From contig JARLJU010000089.1 in the NCBI GenBank assembly GCA_031291055.1, positions 1-64,000 of the forward strand: a DNA stretch of 64,000 bases, written 5' to 3'. The notes below the pieces were generated by a model, which was not told the DNA's origin, ran no database searches, and worked only from the letters and a program-made list of their open reading frames with translations. Of the stretch, positions 41,006 through 50,594 are shown piece after piece. Position 1 is the first letter of the stretch, and every line of letters starts with the position of its first letter. Origin of the DNA: Rudaea sp. (GTDB lineage Bacteria > Pseudomonadota > Gammaproteobacteria > Xanthomonadales > Rhodanobacteraceae). The position numbers were made by a program, and so were the translations under genes.

Positions 41006-41290
41006 GTCTGTGCATGGGTCTTTGCCTAAGCCTGCGCAAAGCGCATGGTGACGTGCCTTCGGTCGCCTTGGTGAAACTTTAACCAGTCAGAAATATATGT
41101 TCAAAATCAGTTAGTTGCAAAAGAAAAAATGTGGAAAATGCAGCGATTCACAAAACTGTCTTGAGTTCCGCCGTGGTCAATTTCGGCTTGTGCACAACCG
41201 CTTCGGCATGGTGCCCTGCGTCATAAGCATCCGGATTGAGTCAACCCGGCGCTTTGGCGCGCGTTTAATGACGTTACGCGAGCATACGCG

Positions 41291-41899
41291 ATGCCTACAA
41301 TGACGCATACAATCCCCCTTACGTCACCCTTGAGCTGGATACCCGGGCGAGTGGACGCAGCCAAAGCGGATGAGCGCACGCTCGATCTGTTTCTCAGAAA
41401 CGTTGAGCGACGGGCTCTGCGTATGGCCGAACTCGCCACGGCCAATCGTGACGAAGCCTTGGATCTGGTTCAGGACGCCATGTTCGGGTTCGTGCGGCAT
41501 TATGCGGCGAAGCCGCCGGAGGAGTGGGCGCCGTTGTTCTATCGCGTGCTCGATAGCAGGCTCAATGACTGGCATCGCCGGCGGCAGGTGCGCAGCCGCT
41601 GGCTGAGCGTCTTTACGCGCGACCCGGAAGACGATGAAAGCGACGAAATCGCGCAGGCACCCGATCTCAGCGACCCCGGACCGTTGTTGCGCCTTGCGGG
41701 CGGCGAGGCGGCGCGGGATCTGGAGGCTGCGCTTGCACGTCTGCCCTTGCGTCAGCGCCAGGCTTTCCTGCTGCGGGTGTGGGAAGGTTTCGACGTGGCC
41801 GCGACAGCCAGCGCCATGCGCTGCAGCGACGGTAGCGTGAAGACCCACCTATCGCGCGCATTGACGGCGTTGCGCCGCGCGCTGGAGGATCATGCATGA
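41291..41899 (+). CDS. ECF-type RNA polymerase sigma factor
   Basis: Sigma-70 region 2/4 pattern: DEALDLVQDAMFGFVRHYA...LPLRQRQAFLLRVWEGFDVAATASAMRCSDGSVKTHLSRAL. Confidence 0.92.
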   Translation: MPTMTHTIPLTSPLSWIPGRVDAAKADERTLDLFLRNVERRALRMAELATANRDEALDLVQDAMFGFVRHYAAKPPEEWAPLFYRVLDSRLNDWHRRRQVRSRWLSVFTRDPEDDESDEIAQAPDLSDPGPLLRLAGGEAARDLEAALARLPLRQRQAFLLRVWEGFDVAATASAMRCSDGSVKTHLSRALTALRRALEDHA

Positions 41900-42321
41900 A
41901 CGACGAAATCGACAACGGCGCCGGCCATGCCGGAAACAATCAAACCGGGCTCAGGCAAGGCTGGATCGAGCAATCCAGGCGGTTGCTGGATCAATCCGCC
42001 GAAGGCCTGGATGCAGCGACGCTGTCGCGGCTGAACCGTGCGCGTCAGGCGGCGCTCGCTGCCCACCGACCACGTAGGCGGCAGCACTGGTTTCTGCCGG
42101 CCGGACTGGCGAGCACCTGCGTACTGTTGCTCGCCGTCGTCGCCTGGCATTCTTATGCTCCGTCCGGCGCGGCGCGCATGCCGGCGCTGCCGCTGACGGC
42201 AACGGGAAACTCAAGCGGCAGCGACATCGATCTGGTTTCCGGCGACGACAGCCTGGAGCTGTATCAGGATCTGGAGTTCTACGCGTGGCTGGATGCACAG
42301 GATCAGGGTTCCGACGGTTGA
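41896..42321 (+). CDS. DUF3619-like single-TM protein (possible anti-sigma role)
   Basis: ORF overlaps the sigma gene by 4 bp; one central TM. Confidence 0.7.
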   Translation: MNDEIDNGAGHAGNNQTGLRQGWIEQSRRLLDQSAEGLDAATLSRLNRARQAALAAHRPRRRQHWFLPAGLASTCVLLLAVVAWHSYAPSGAARMPALPLTATGNSSGSDIDLVSGDDSLELYQDLEFYAWLDAQDQGSDG

Positions 42322-42614
42322 TGTTGCCGGTCGTCGCGCTGAGCGCGGCGGCCAGCGCGATAGCGCAGGCGCCAGCGCCGGTTGCCTCGTCCGTCGTGCC
42401 GGCAGCCACGGCACCTGCCGCGCACGCGGCGGATGGCGGGCAGACACAGGGGCGGCACGGAAAGAAAATGAGCGGAAGCACCAAAGTGGAAAACCCGGAT
42501 ACCGCCTTGCTTGAATACCTGGGCGAGTACGGCGACGCTGCTGACGGCCTGGACCCGATGGGCCTGGCCGATCCAGACGCGCCGCCACCCAAATCCGGCG
42601 ACGGCAAGGGATGA
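42321..42614 (+). CDS. Small exported hypothetical protein
   Basis: Start overlaps the upstream stop (TGATG), end overlaps downstream start; signal-like MLPVVALSAAASAIAQA. Confidence 0.6.
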   Translation: MLPVVALSAAASAIAQAPAPVASSVVPAATAPAAHAADGGQTQGRHGKKMSGSTKVENPDTALLEYLGEYGDAADGLDPMGLADPDAPPPKSGDGKG

Positions 42615-43330
42615 TGCTCATGCGAAGACTGTTTGTTCCCGCGATGATCGCAGCATTGATGATGGTTCTGGCCAGCGTTGCATCGCGGGCGCAAGCGACG
42701 GGCGACCAATCTGCTCCCGCCACCCAGATACCATGGTCAGCCTTGGGCGCCGCCGAGAAGCAGGTGCTCGCGCCGGTGCAGAAAACCTGGGACCAAATGT
42801 CGCCCGGTGCGCAGCAACGGCTGCTCCGCGGCGCGCAGCGCTGGTCGACGTTGACGCCGGAACAGCGCGAAAACGTGCAGGAGCGCTATCGCAAATGGAA
42901 CAATATGAGCCCTGAGCAGCGCGCGAAATTGCGTGAGCGCTACGAGCAGTTCCGCCAGTTGCCGCCGAATGAACAGGAACGGATCCGCCAGGCATTCCAG
43001 CGCTTCGGCAGCCTGCCGCCGGCGCAACGCAAGCAGTTGCGCGACAAATTCGAGCAGATGAGTCCGCAAGAGCGCCAGGCGTTTCTTGCGGGAGCCGCGG
43101 CGCAAAACCGTGCTTCGAATCTGCGCGAATTTTTCCAGTCGATACCGGCGCCCGACCGGAAAGCGGCGCGCCAGATGTTGCAGTCCCTGCCACCGGAGCA
43201 GCGCCGCGCATTCCAGCAAACCTGGCATGGCCTGCCGCCGGATCAGCGCGATGCCTATGTCCATCGCGTGCTGCAGATGTCGCCGGAACAACGCGGCGCC
43301 GAACTGGAAAAAGCAGCGCAGCCGCGGTGA
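42611..43330 (+). CDS. DUF3106 domain-containing protein with periodic [LM]xPEQR motifs
   Basis: Signal peptide followed by about ten MSPEQR/LPPEQR-like motifs. Confidence 0.85.
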   Translation: MMLMRRLFVPAMIAALMMVLASVASRAQATGDQSAPATQIPWSALGAAEKQVLAPVQKTWDQMSPGAQQRLLRGAQRWSTLTPEQRENVQERYRKWNNMSPEQRAKLRERYEQFRQLPPNEQERIRQAFQRFGSLPPAQRKQLRDKFEQMSPQERQAFLAGAAAQNRASNLREFFQSIPAPDRKAARQMLQSLPPEQRRAFQQTWHGLPPDQRDAYVHRVLQMSPEQRGAELEKAAQPR

Positions 43331-43357
43331 AGCGCGTATTTCCCGGGAGCGCCGGTT

Positions 43358-44575
43358 TCAGGTCGTCGCCAGGCTGACCAGGAACGCCACGCTGACGCCG
43401 AGGGTGATCATGACGGTATAGCAGATGCCGATCATGCCGTATTTGAGCGTGGTCAGGACCCAGCCTTGCCGATACACTTTTTTCTGCATCAGGAAAAGGT
43501 AGATCGGCAACCACCAGCCCATCGCGAATATCACCCAGCCCAGCGGGTAGTACAGCCAGTGCGCCGCGTCATGCGCCCAGCCTTGCGCCAGGCTGGCCAG
43601 CGTCAGCAGCAGCAGCGACAGGAAGATGAAGCTGTGACTGTGCAGTGCCACGATCAGGTGCTCCATGTACAGCCGTCGCTTGAAGATATAGAAAATCTTC
43701 AACAGCAGGGCGAACAGCGGCATCAACACGAACAGTACTTGGGGCAGAGCGGTGCATGCACCGATCAGGAACGGTTTGGGATCCTTGCGGATGCGATCTG
43801 CATTTTCCACCATGCGGCCGGCGAGGGCATTGAGTTTCGCGTTGACGAAGTCAGGCAGCCAGCCGATCCGGACCGGATTCGTCTTGGCGTCCCAGCGTTG
43901 CCCGCCGAACGAAATGCCATGCCGTTCTGCATCAGGATCAGGTGGCGCCGCGGCACCCTTTGCCTTGGCTTCGTCCACGCTCTGCAGATACGCTAGGCGC
44001 TGATCGGCGCGCGTGCGGATCTTCTCGGCGGCCTTTTCCATCTCCTTTGTCGCCGGAGCGGGCATTCCGACAGAGGTCTTGACGGCGGTCAGTTCCGCCA
44101 GCGCCGCATCACGGCGTGCCGCGACTTCTTCCCTGGTTAGCGCCGAGCTGATGCTGTCGCCGATGTCGAAATGCACGGTTTGCGAAAGATCCAAGGTGTC
44201 CAGACTCGTCTGCATCAGCAGGAAGGCGGCAACGCTGAGGAAAAAATACAGACGGAATGGGGTGACATAACGCACCCGACGACCGGCAAAGTACTCCACG
44301 CTCAGGAAACCGGGACGGAAATACAGCGGAAAAAGGGTGCGAAAAATACGCGAGTCGACGTTGAGCACCGTGTCGAGAATGTCGCTGAGGATGCTCGTCA
44401 ATTGCCGGATCAGACCCTTGACTGGCTGGCCACAGGAGTAGCAATACGGCCCCAGCAGTTCCTTGCTGCAATTGGCACACAGGGTTTTCGGCGTCGCGAA
44501 CGTGGCTGCGGCTGCAGCATCTGCGACGCCGGGAGCCATGCCTGCCGGCGGGACGGATTCGGGCGTCGTGCTCAT
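43358..44575 (-). CDS. DUF3667-like membrane protein with N-terminal zinc-ribbon-like motif
   Basis: CANCSKELLGPYCYSCGQ plus several TM segments. Confidence 0.8.
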   Translation of the reverse strand: MSTTPESVPPAGMAPGVADAAAAATFATPKTLCANCSKELLGPYCYSCGQPVKGLIRQLTSILSDILDTVLNVDSRIFRTLFPLYFRPGFLSVEYFAGRRVRYVTPFRLYFFLSVAAFLLMQTSLDTLDLSQTVHFDIGDSISSALTREEVAARRDAALAELTAVKTSVGMPAPATKEMEKAAEKIRTRADQRLAYLQSVDEAKAKGAAAPPDPDAERHGISFGGQRWDAKTNPVRIGWLPDFVNAKLNALAGRMVENADRIRKDPKPFLIGACTALPQVLFVLMPLFALLLKIFYIFKRRLYMEHLIVALHSHSFIFLSLLLLTLASLAQGWAHDAAHWLYYPLGWVIFAMGWWLPIYLFLMQKKVYRQGWVLTTLKYGMIGICYTVMITLGVSVAFLVSLATT

Positions 44576-44687
44576 CGATTCGGCCTCTCCTCGGCAGTTT
44601 CATCGGCGCTGCATCATGCCGGAAGCCGGGCGCATCGGCACGGATCAGGCATCGGCTACACTACCTTTCCCCTCCGGCCGCGTTCCG

Positions 44688-46064
44688 ATGCCGTCTATTC
44701 TACGCAAGGATGCGGTGCGTTTGCGCCGCGAATTCCGCGAAACGCTCGCGCTGGCAGCGCCGTTGGTACTCGGACAGCTTTCCGCGATCGGCATGAACGT
44801 GGTCGATGTGCTGCTGGCAGGTCACTACGACGCGCAGACGCTCGCCGCCGTCGCGATCGGCACGAGTATCTGGTCGCTGGCAATCGTCACTGCAATCGGC
44901 GTGATGCTGGCGCTGCCGCCATCGGTAGCCCAGCTTGCCGGTGCCGGCGCGCATGACCGTATCGGCCCGCTGTTTCGCCAGTCGCTGTGGCTGGCGCTGG
45001 CGCTGGGATTGCTGCTGTTCGCCGGCGTGCGCCACGCCGGACCATTGTTGCGTGCCATCGGTATAAGTTTCACCATTGTGGAAGATGCGAAAAAATTCCT
45101 TTGCGCCATCTCTTGGGGCGCGCCGGCGCTGACCGGCTATTTCGCGTTGCGCGGCCTGTCCGAAGGTCTGGCGCTGACGCGGCCGACCATGTACTTCGGT
45201 TTTCTCGGCCTGGTTGCACTGGCGCCCGTCGGTTACGTGCTCATGTACGGCGCGTTCGGCCTGCCGGCGCGCGGCGCGCAGGGCTCGGGCATGGCCACCG
45301 CGAGTGTGCTGTGGCTGCAGTTGGCGGCGTTTGCCGTCTACATCGGCGCGCGCCGGCATTATCAGGGCCTGGCGCCGTTTGGACGATTCGACTGGCCGCA
45401 TCCGAACACGATCCTGGGTTTGTTGCGCCTGGGGGTGCCGATGGGCGTGGCGCTGCTCATGGAGGCCGGGTTGTTCGTCGCCGCCGCGCTGCTGATCGGT
45501 TCAATGGGCGCGACGATCGTCGCCAGCCACCAGGTGGCGATCAACGTCGCTTCGGTCGCGTTCATGCTGCCGCTCGGAGTGGCAATGGCAACTACGGTCC
45601 GGGTCGGCCGAGCCGTCGGGCGCGGAGATGCCGAAGGCGTGCGCTACGCAGGCTTTGTCGGTATCGGCGTTTCGCTGCTTACGCAAACCCTGTCATGCGC
45701 AGCCATGGCACTGTTTCCGCGTGGCATTGCCGCTTTGTATACCGACGATGCGGGCGTGGCCGCGCTGGCGGCGCAATTGCTCCTGCTGGCGGCCGTGTTC
45801 CAGTTTTCCGATGGTATCCAGGTCACGGCCAACGGCGCTCTGCGCGGGCTCAAGGATACAACCGTACCCATGGTCATCACGATGCTGGCGTACTGGGGCG
45901 TCGGCATGCCGCTGGGTTATTGGCTTGGATTCGGCCTCGGCATGGGCGCGCGCGGCATCTGGATGGGGCTGATCGCCGGGCTTACCGGTGCGGCGCTGCT
46001 GCTGTTTCTGCGCTTTGCGCGCATGGCGCGAGGCTACGGCGTGCGATCGGTGGATGTGGCATGA
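44688..46064 (+). CDS. MATE family efflux transporter
   Basis: LALAAPLVLGQLSAIGMNVVDVLLAGHYDAQTLAAVAIG; 12-TM-like. Confidence 0.94.
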   Translation: MPSILRKDAVRLRREFRETLALAAPLVLGQLSAIGMNVVDVLLAGHYDAQTLAAVAIGTSIWSLAIVTAIGVMLALPPSVAQLAGAGAHDRIGPLFRQSLWLALALGLLLFAGVRHAGPLLRAIGISFTIVEDAKKFLCAISWGAPALTGYFALRGLSEGLALTRPTMYFGFLGLVALAPVGYVLMYGAFGLPARGAQGSGMATASVLWLQLAAFAVYIGARRHYQGLAPFGRFDWPHPNTILGLLRLGVPMGVALLMEAGLFVAAALLIGSMGATIVASHQVAINVASVAFMLPLGVAMATTVRVGRAVGRGDAEGVRYAGFVGIGVSLLTQTLSCAAMALFPRGIAALYTDDAGVAALAAQLLLLAAVFQFSDGIQVTANGALRGLKDTTVPMVITMLAYWGVGMPLGYWLGFGLGMGARGIWMGLIAGLTGAALLLFLRFARMARGYGVRSVDVA

Positions 46065-46128
46065 CGTTCAGGGCGTGTCCGCGCACCGGCATTGCGGTAG
46101 GCTGCGTCATCGATATTGGGAGTGATTC

Positions 46129-47967
46129 ATGGCGGACAAGAAACCCGGGATAGTCGTCGGCCTGTTCAAGGGTCTGTGGGCAGCGCTGAATTTCGCGCGG
46201 CGGCTGACGTTCAACCTTGTCTTCCTGTTCCTGCTGATCATGTTCGTCCTGGCGCTGCGCTCCGGCGCGCCATTGCTGCGCGCGCGCAGCGCGCTGGTGC
46301 TTGATCCGAAAGGCAACATAGTGGAACAGTATACAAGTGCACCGGCCCAGCGCGCATTTTCCGGAATATTCGGCGACAAGGTCAGGGAGGTGCAGCTGCG
46401 CGACATCCTTGCCGCCATCGCCGCCGCGGCAGACGACCAGCGCATCGAACGCCTCGTGCTCATTCCGGACGGCATTGAAGGCGCAGGTATGGCCAGCCTG
46501 CGTGAAATCGGCACCGCGATCGACCAGTTCAGGCAAAGCGGCAAGGACGTCGTCGCCGTGTCCAACGGCATGACCCAGAACCAGTACTATCTCGCGGCGC
46601 ATGCGGACCAGATCCTCATGCACCCGCAAGGCGCCGTGCTGCTCGAAGGTCTCGAGCGATATCGCAGCTACTACAAGGATCTGCTCGACCGCCTCGGCGT
46701 GGTCGTGCATCTGTTCCGCGTCGGCGAATACAAATCCGCCGCCGAGCCCTATGTGCGCAACGATTCCTCGCCGGAAGCCAAGGACGCGGACCTGTTCTGG
46801 ATGAACGGTGTCTGGGGCGACTACCTGAACGACATCGCCACTTCGCGCAAACTCGATGCGACGCAACTTTCTGCGCAAATCCAGAATTATCCGGAATTGA
46901 TCAAGGCTGCGGATGGCGACCTGGCCGAGCTTGCGCTCAAGCAGAAGCTGGTCGACCGCCTAGCCACGCGTGACGAGGCACGCACGTTGCTGATCGAAAA
47001 AGGCGTCAAGGATGACAAGACTTTCCGCCAGATCGACTTCCAGGACTATCTGCATCTGGTTGGTACCGAGTTGCCCGATGCGCGCCCGCTGGTGGCGGTG
47101 GTCGTCGCGGAAGGCGAGATCGTCGGCGGCGATCAGCCGCCCGGTACGGTCGGTGGCGAATCGACCTCGGCGCTGATCCGCGACGCGCGCGAGGATGACA
47201 AGATCAAGGCGCTGGTGCTGCGGGTGAATTCACCCGGCGGCGAAGTGTTCGCGTCGGAGTTGATCCGGCGCGAAGTCGAACTCACGCGGGCGGCAGGCAA
47301 ACCGGTAGTCGTTTCGATGGGCGATGTCGCCGCGTCGGGCGGTTACTGGATTTCGATGAACGCGAATCGCATCTTCGCCGAGCCGACCACGATCACCGGC
47401 TCGATCGGCATCTTTGGCCTGATCGCGAACTTCCCCGATACGCTGCAGAAAATCGGCGTGCACACCGACGGTGTCGGCACGACGCCGTTCGCGGGCGCGT
47501 TCGATGTGCGCCGCGCGCTCGATCCGAAGATCGGCAGCGTGATCCAGGCGGTCATCGACAAGGGCTATCGCGATTTCATCGGCAACGTCGCCAAGGCACG
47601 CAACAAGACGCCCGAACAGATCGACGCGATCGCGCGCGGACGCGTGTGGAGCGGCGAGCAGGCCAGAGAACGCGGTTTGGTCGATGAGCTGGGTGGTCTC
47701 GGCGACGCCACCCTGGCTGCCGCAAAAGCCGCGAACCTTGGCGAAAACTACCGCGTGCGCTACGAGGAAAAACCGCTATCGGTATGGGAAAAACTTGCGC
47801 TGGATATCAACAGCGAGGCGCTGACAGGCATTGTCCGTGTCGCCATCCCCGAATTTGCGCGTGGCTGGCTCGCGCAGCCGGAGTTGCACAATGAGCTGGC
47901 GCTGCTGCGCAGCCTCGGCGGCAACAAACTCGGCGTGTTTGCTTATTGTTTCTGCGAGATTCGGTAG
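46129..47967 (+). CDS. sppA: Signal peptide peptidase SppA, 67-kDa type
   Basis: [46 protein letters not shown]-terminal TM. Confidence 0.95.
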   Translation: MADKKPGIVVGLFKGLWAALNFARRLTFNLVFLFLLIMFVLALRSGAPLLRARSALVLDPKGNIVEQYTSAPAQRAFSGIFGDKVREVQLRDILAAIAAAADDQRIERLVLIPDGIEGAGMASLREIGTAIDQFRQSGKDVVAVSNGMTQNQYYLAAHADQILMHPQGAVLLEGLERYRSYYKDLLDRLGVVVHLFRVGEYKSAAEPYVRNDSSPEAKDADLFWMNGVWGDYLNDIATSRKLDATQLSAQIQNYPELIKAADGDLAELALKQKLVDRLATRDEARTLLIEKGVKDDKTFRQIDFQDYLHLVGTELPDARPLVAVVVAEGEIVGGDQPPGTVGGESTSALIRDAREDDKIKALVLRVNSPGGEVFASELIRREVELTRAAGKPVVVSMGDVAASGGYWISMNANRIFAEPTTITGSIGIFGLIANFPDTLQKIGVHTDGVGTTPFAGAFDVRRALDPKIGSVIQAVIDKGYRDFIGNVAKARNKTPEQIDAIARGRVWSGEQARERGLVDELGGLGDATLAAAKAANLGENYRVRYEEKPLSVWEKLALDINSEALTGIVRVAIPEFARGWLAQPELHNELALLRSLGGNKLGVFAYCFCEIR

Positions 47968-48096
47968 CTGCCGTTCAGTTGGCGATGCAAAAAAGCAAAC
48001 TGACCGCAATCGCCGGGCCGCCCGGTAACTCATCGGGAACTCGCGGCGTCCGGTCGCTCCGCGATGCGCCTCAGCGCAGCGCGCGGTGGCCCGTCC

Positions 48097-48315
48097 TCAG
48101 CCGCCGGCATCCTCCAGTTTCTTGTCGGCGTCCCTGTTCTGCTTGTCCACAACGCCCTGCACGGCCTTGGCCTTGTCCAGCGCCTTGAGCTGCGTGTCGA
48201 ACACGGTCTTTCCTGGAGGTTGTGGCGCCTGCGTCTGCGCTTGCGGTGGTGGCTTGTCGCTCGAGCACGCGCCGAGGGCCGAGCTGGCGATGATCAGTAA
48301 AAAGGCGATACGCAT
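48097..48315 (-). CDS. Small lipoprotein
   Basis: MRIAFLLIIASSALGACSSD lipobox (LGAC). Confidence 0.65.
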   Translation of the reverse strand: MRIAFLLIIASSALGACSSDKPPPQAQTQAPQPPGKTVFDTQLKALDKAKAVQGVVDKQNRDADKKLEDAGG

Positions 48316-48405
48316 GGCACTCTCCCGCGACGGTGGGTAGAGTCTGCGCCGTGACCCGGGTGGCGGCAAGCGACTGGGCCGCATTATCGGACGAGAGGAA
48401 GCAAG

Positions 48406-49188
48406 ATGACGACGAACCCCGCGCGCTGGCGTCTGGATGGCCAAACCTGCCTCGTCAGCGGTGCCAGCAAGGGCATCGGCCTGGCCTGCGCGCGCGAGCT
48501 GGCCGTACTCGGCGCTGATGTCCTGTTGATCGGGCGCGACGAGACGCATCTGGATCAGGCGCGCAGCGAACTTGCGGAAGAATTTCCGCAACGGGAATTC
48601 TTCTCGTTCGCGGCCGATGCAACGCAGCACGAGCAGCGTCTGGAAATCTTCGACTGGATTGCCGATCTCGACGTCGAACTGTCCCTGCTGGTGAACAATG
48701 TCGGCGGCAATGCGAGCAAGCCGGCGCTGGACTACAACGAGGACGAAGTGCGCGTCCTGATCGACACGAATGCGGTTTCCGCATTTGAATTGTGCCGTCT
48801 GGCCCACCCGCACCTGTGCGAGCACGCCAACGCAGCGATCGTGAATGTCGCATCGGTGTCGGGCCTCGTGCATGTGCGCACGGGAGCACCCTACGGCATG
48901 GCGAAAGCCGCCCTAGTCCAGCTCACCCGCAATCTGGCCTGCGAATGGGCTGCGGACGGCATCCGCGTCAACGCGGTCGCGCCGTGGTACATCCGCACCC
49001 AGAGGACCGAACCCGCTCTGGCCGACCCGGACTATCTGGATGAGGTACTCGCGCGCACGCCGATGGGGCGGATCGGTGAACCCGAAGAGGTGGCCGGCGC
49101 TGCCGCCTTCCTGTGCCTGCCGGCAGCCGCCTATATCACCGGCGAATGCATTGCCGTCGATGGCGGCTTCTTGCGTTACGGGTTTTGA
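48406..49188 (+). CDS. SDR family oxidoreductase
   Basis: VSGASKGIGLACARELA (TGxxxGxG-like), NNVGGN, YGMAKAAL catalytic YxxxK. Confidence 0.95.
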   Translation: MTTNPARWRLDGQTCLVSGASKGIGLACARELAVLGADVLLIGRDETHLDQARSELAEEFPQREFFSFAADATQHEQRLEIFDWIADLDVELSLLVNNVGGNASKPALDYNEDEVRVLIDTNAVSAFELCRLAHPHLCEHANAAIVNVASVSGLVHVRTGAPYGMAKAALVQLTRNLACEWAADGIRVNAVAPWYIRTQRTEPALADPDYLDEVLARTPMGRIGEPEEVAGAAAFLCLPAAAYITGECIAVDGGFLRYGF

Positions 49189-49189
49189 G

Positions 49190-50071
49190 ATGGCTGCACG
49201 CGGACGCAGTCGTCGCTTCAGGTTGCCGTATCTTGCGCCTTACGATTTCAAGGCGTTGCTCGAATTCTTTGCGCGCCGCGCGATCCCAGGTGTGGAACAG
49301 GTCGATGCGGACAGTTATTTCCGTCGGTTCGCCATCGACGGCATGAGTGGCAGCCTGCGCGTCAGCCATATCGCCGATGGCGATGCGCTGGCGCTCGCCG
49401 TTGAATTTCCGGACATGGCGTATTTGTCCGATATCCGCGCTCGCGTGCGGCGCATGTTCGATCTGGATGCTGACATGGCGACGATCCATGCGCGATTGGG
49501 ACGCAAGGCGCCGCTGCGGGCGCTGGTGCGGCGGCATCCCGGCCAGCGCCTGCCCGGCGGCTGGGATGGTTTCGAGATCGCCGTGCGTGCCGTGCTCGGC
49601 CAGCAGATCAGCGTTGCTGCCGCGCGCACGCTCGCCGCGCGGCTGGTGCAACGCTTCGGCACCGAGACGCGCACGGCGCGAGGCGAAACCTTTCATTTGT
49701 TTCCGGCGCCACCTGATCTGGCCGAGGCCGATCTCGGCACGATCGGAGTCACCCGGGCGCGTGCGCAGACACTGCGCGGGCTGGCGCAGGCGCTGTGCGA
49801 GGGCCGGGTCGATTTCCGGCCGGATCAGGATCTGGAGCAATTTGTGCAAAGCTGGGTCCAGCTGCCCGGCATCGGCCCCTGGACTGCGCATTACATTGCG
49901 ATGCGCGCACTCAGTCACGCCGATGCGTTTCCGGCGGCCGACCTGGTGTTGCGCAAGGCCGTATCGCGCGACGGCTTGCCGGTTTCGCCCGGGCAATTGC
50001 AGAGGATGGCCGAGACCTGGCGTCCCTGGCGAGCCTACGCGGTGCTACATTTATGGCGGAGCTCAAGCTGA
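49190..50071 (+). CDS. alkA: DNA-3-methyladenine glycosylase II-like (AlkA)
   Basis: EIAVRAVLGQQISVAAARTLAARLV...LPGIGPWTAHYIAMRAL HhH-GPD motif with D downstream. Confidence 0.88.
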   Translation: MAARGRSRRFRLPYLAPYDFKALLEFFARRAIPGVEQVDADSYFRRFAIDGMSGSLRVSHIADGDALALAVEFPDMAYLSDIRARVRRMFDLDADMATIHARLGRKAPLRALVRRHPGQRLPGGWDGFEIAVRAVLGQQISVAAARTLAARLVQRFGTETRTARGETFHLFPAPPDLAEADLGTIGVTRARAQTLRGLAQALCEGRVDFRPDQDLEQFVQSWVQLPGIGPWTAHYIAMRALSHADAFPAADLVLRKAVSRDGLPVSPGQLQRMAETWRPWRAYAVLHLWRSSS

Positions 50072-50589
50072 AGCGTGCAGCATTGAGGCAGGCGCCGATG
50101 TACTACGACTATCTCGATACTCCGGTTGGACGACTCCTGCTTGCACTGGACGGACAGGGTCTGCGGCACATCGATTTCGAGAGCGGCCGCCATCCGGCCG
50201 TGATTGGCGCCGATTGGGAACGCGGTCCCGGCGCGCTGCACGAAGCGCGCGCGCAGCTCAAGGCATACTTTGCCGGGCGCCTGACCGTATTCGATTTGCC
50301 GCTGGCGCCGCAAGGCACGCCATTCCAGCAGCAGGTCTGGCTGGAATTGCTGCGTATTCCGTACGCTACGACGATCAACTATGGCGAACTGGCGCGACGG
50401 CTGGGCGACGTCAAGGCCAGTCGCGCGGTGGGTTCGGCAAACGGGCGCAATCCGTTGCCGATCGTGGTGCCCTGTCATCGCGTGATCGGCGCCGACGGCA
50501 GCCTGACCGGTTTCGGCGGCGGCCTGCCGGTGAAACGCTTCCTGCTCGACCATGAGCAGCGCAATTCCACTTTTACACTATCGTCCTGA
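50053..50589 (+). CDS. ogt: Methylated-DNA--protein-cysteine methyltransferase
   Basis: GSANGRNPLPIVVPCHRVIGADGSLTGFGGGLPVKRFLLDHE; overlaps alkA end; alternative start 50098. Confidence 0.94.
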   Translation: MAELKLKRAALRQAPMYYDYLDTPVGRLLLALDGQGLRHIDFESGRHPAVIGADWERGPGALHEARAQLKAYFAGRLTVFDLPLAPQGTPFQQQVWLELLRIPYATTINYGELARRLGDVKASRAVGSANGRNPLPIVVPCHRVIGADGSLTGFGGGLPVKRFLLDHEQRNSTFTLSS

Positions 50590-50594
50590 AGCGT

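Noticed and set aside
40911-41290. Chromosomal origin (oriC) at the DnaA-box region
   Set aside because: Only two perfect boxes plus weak ones, no dnaA/dnaN/rpmH/mnmG neighbours, and genes on both sides run mainly on the plus strand rather than diverging from this point; retained only as a DnaA-binding locus.
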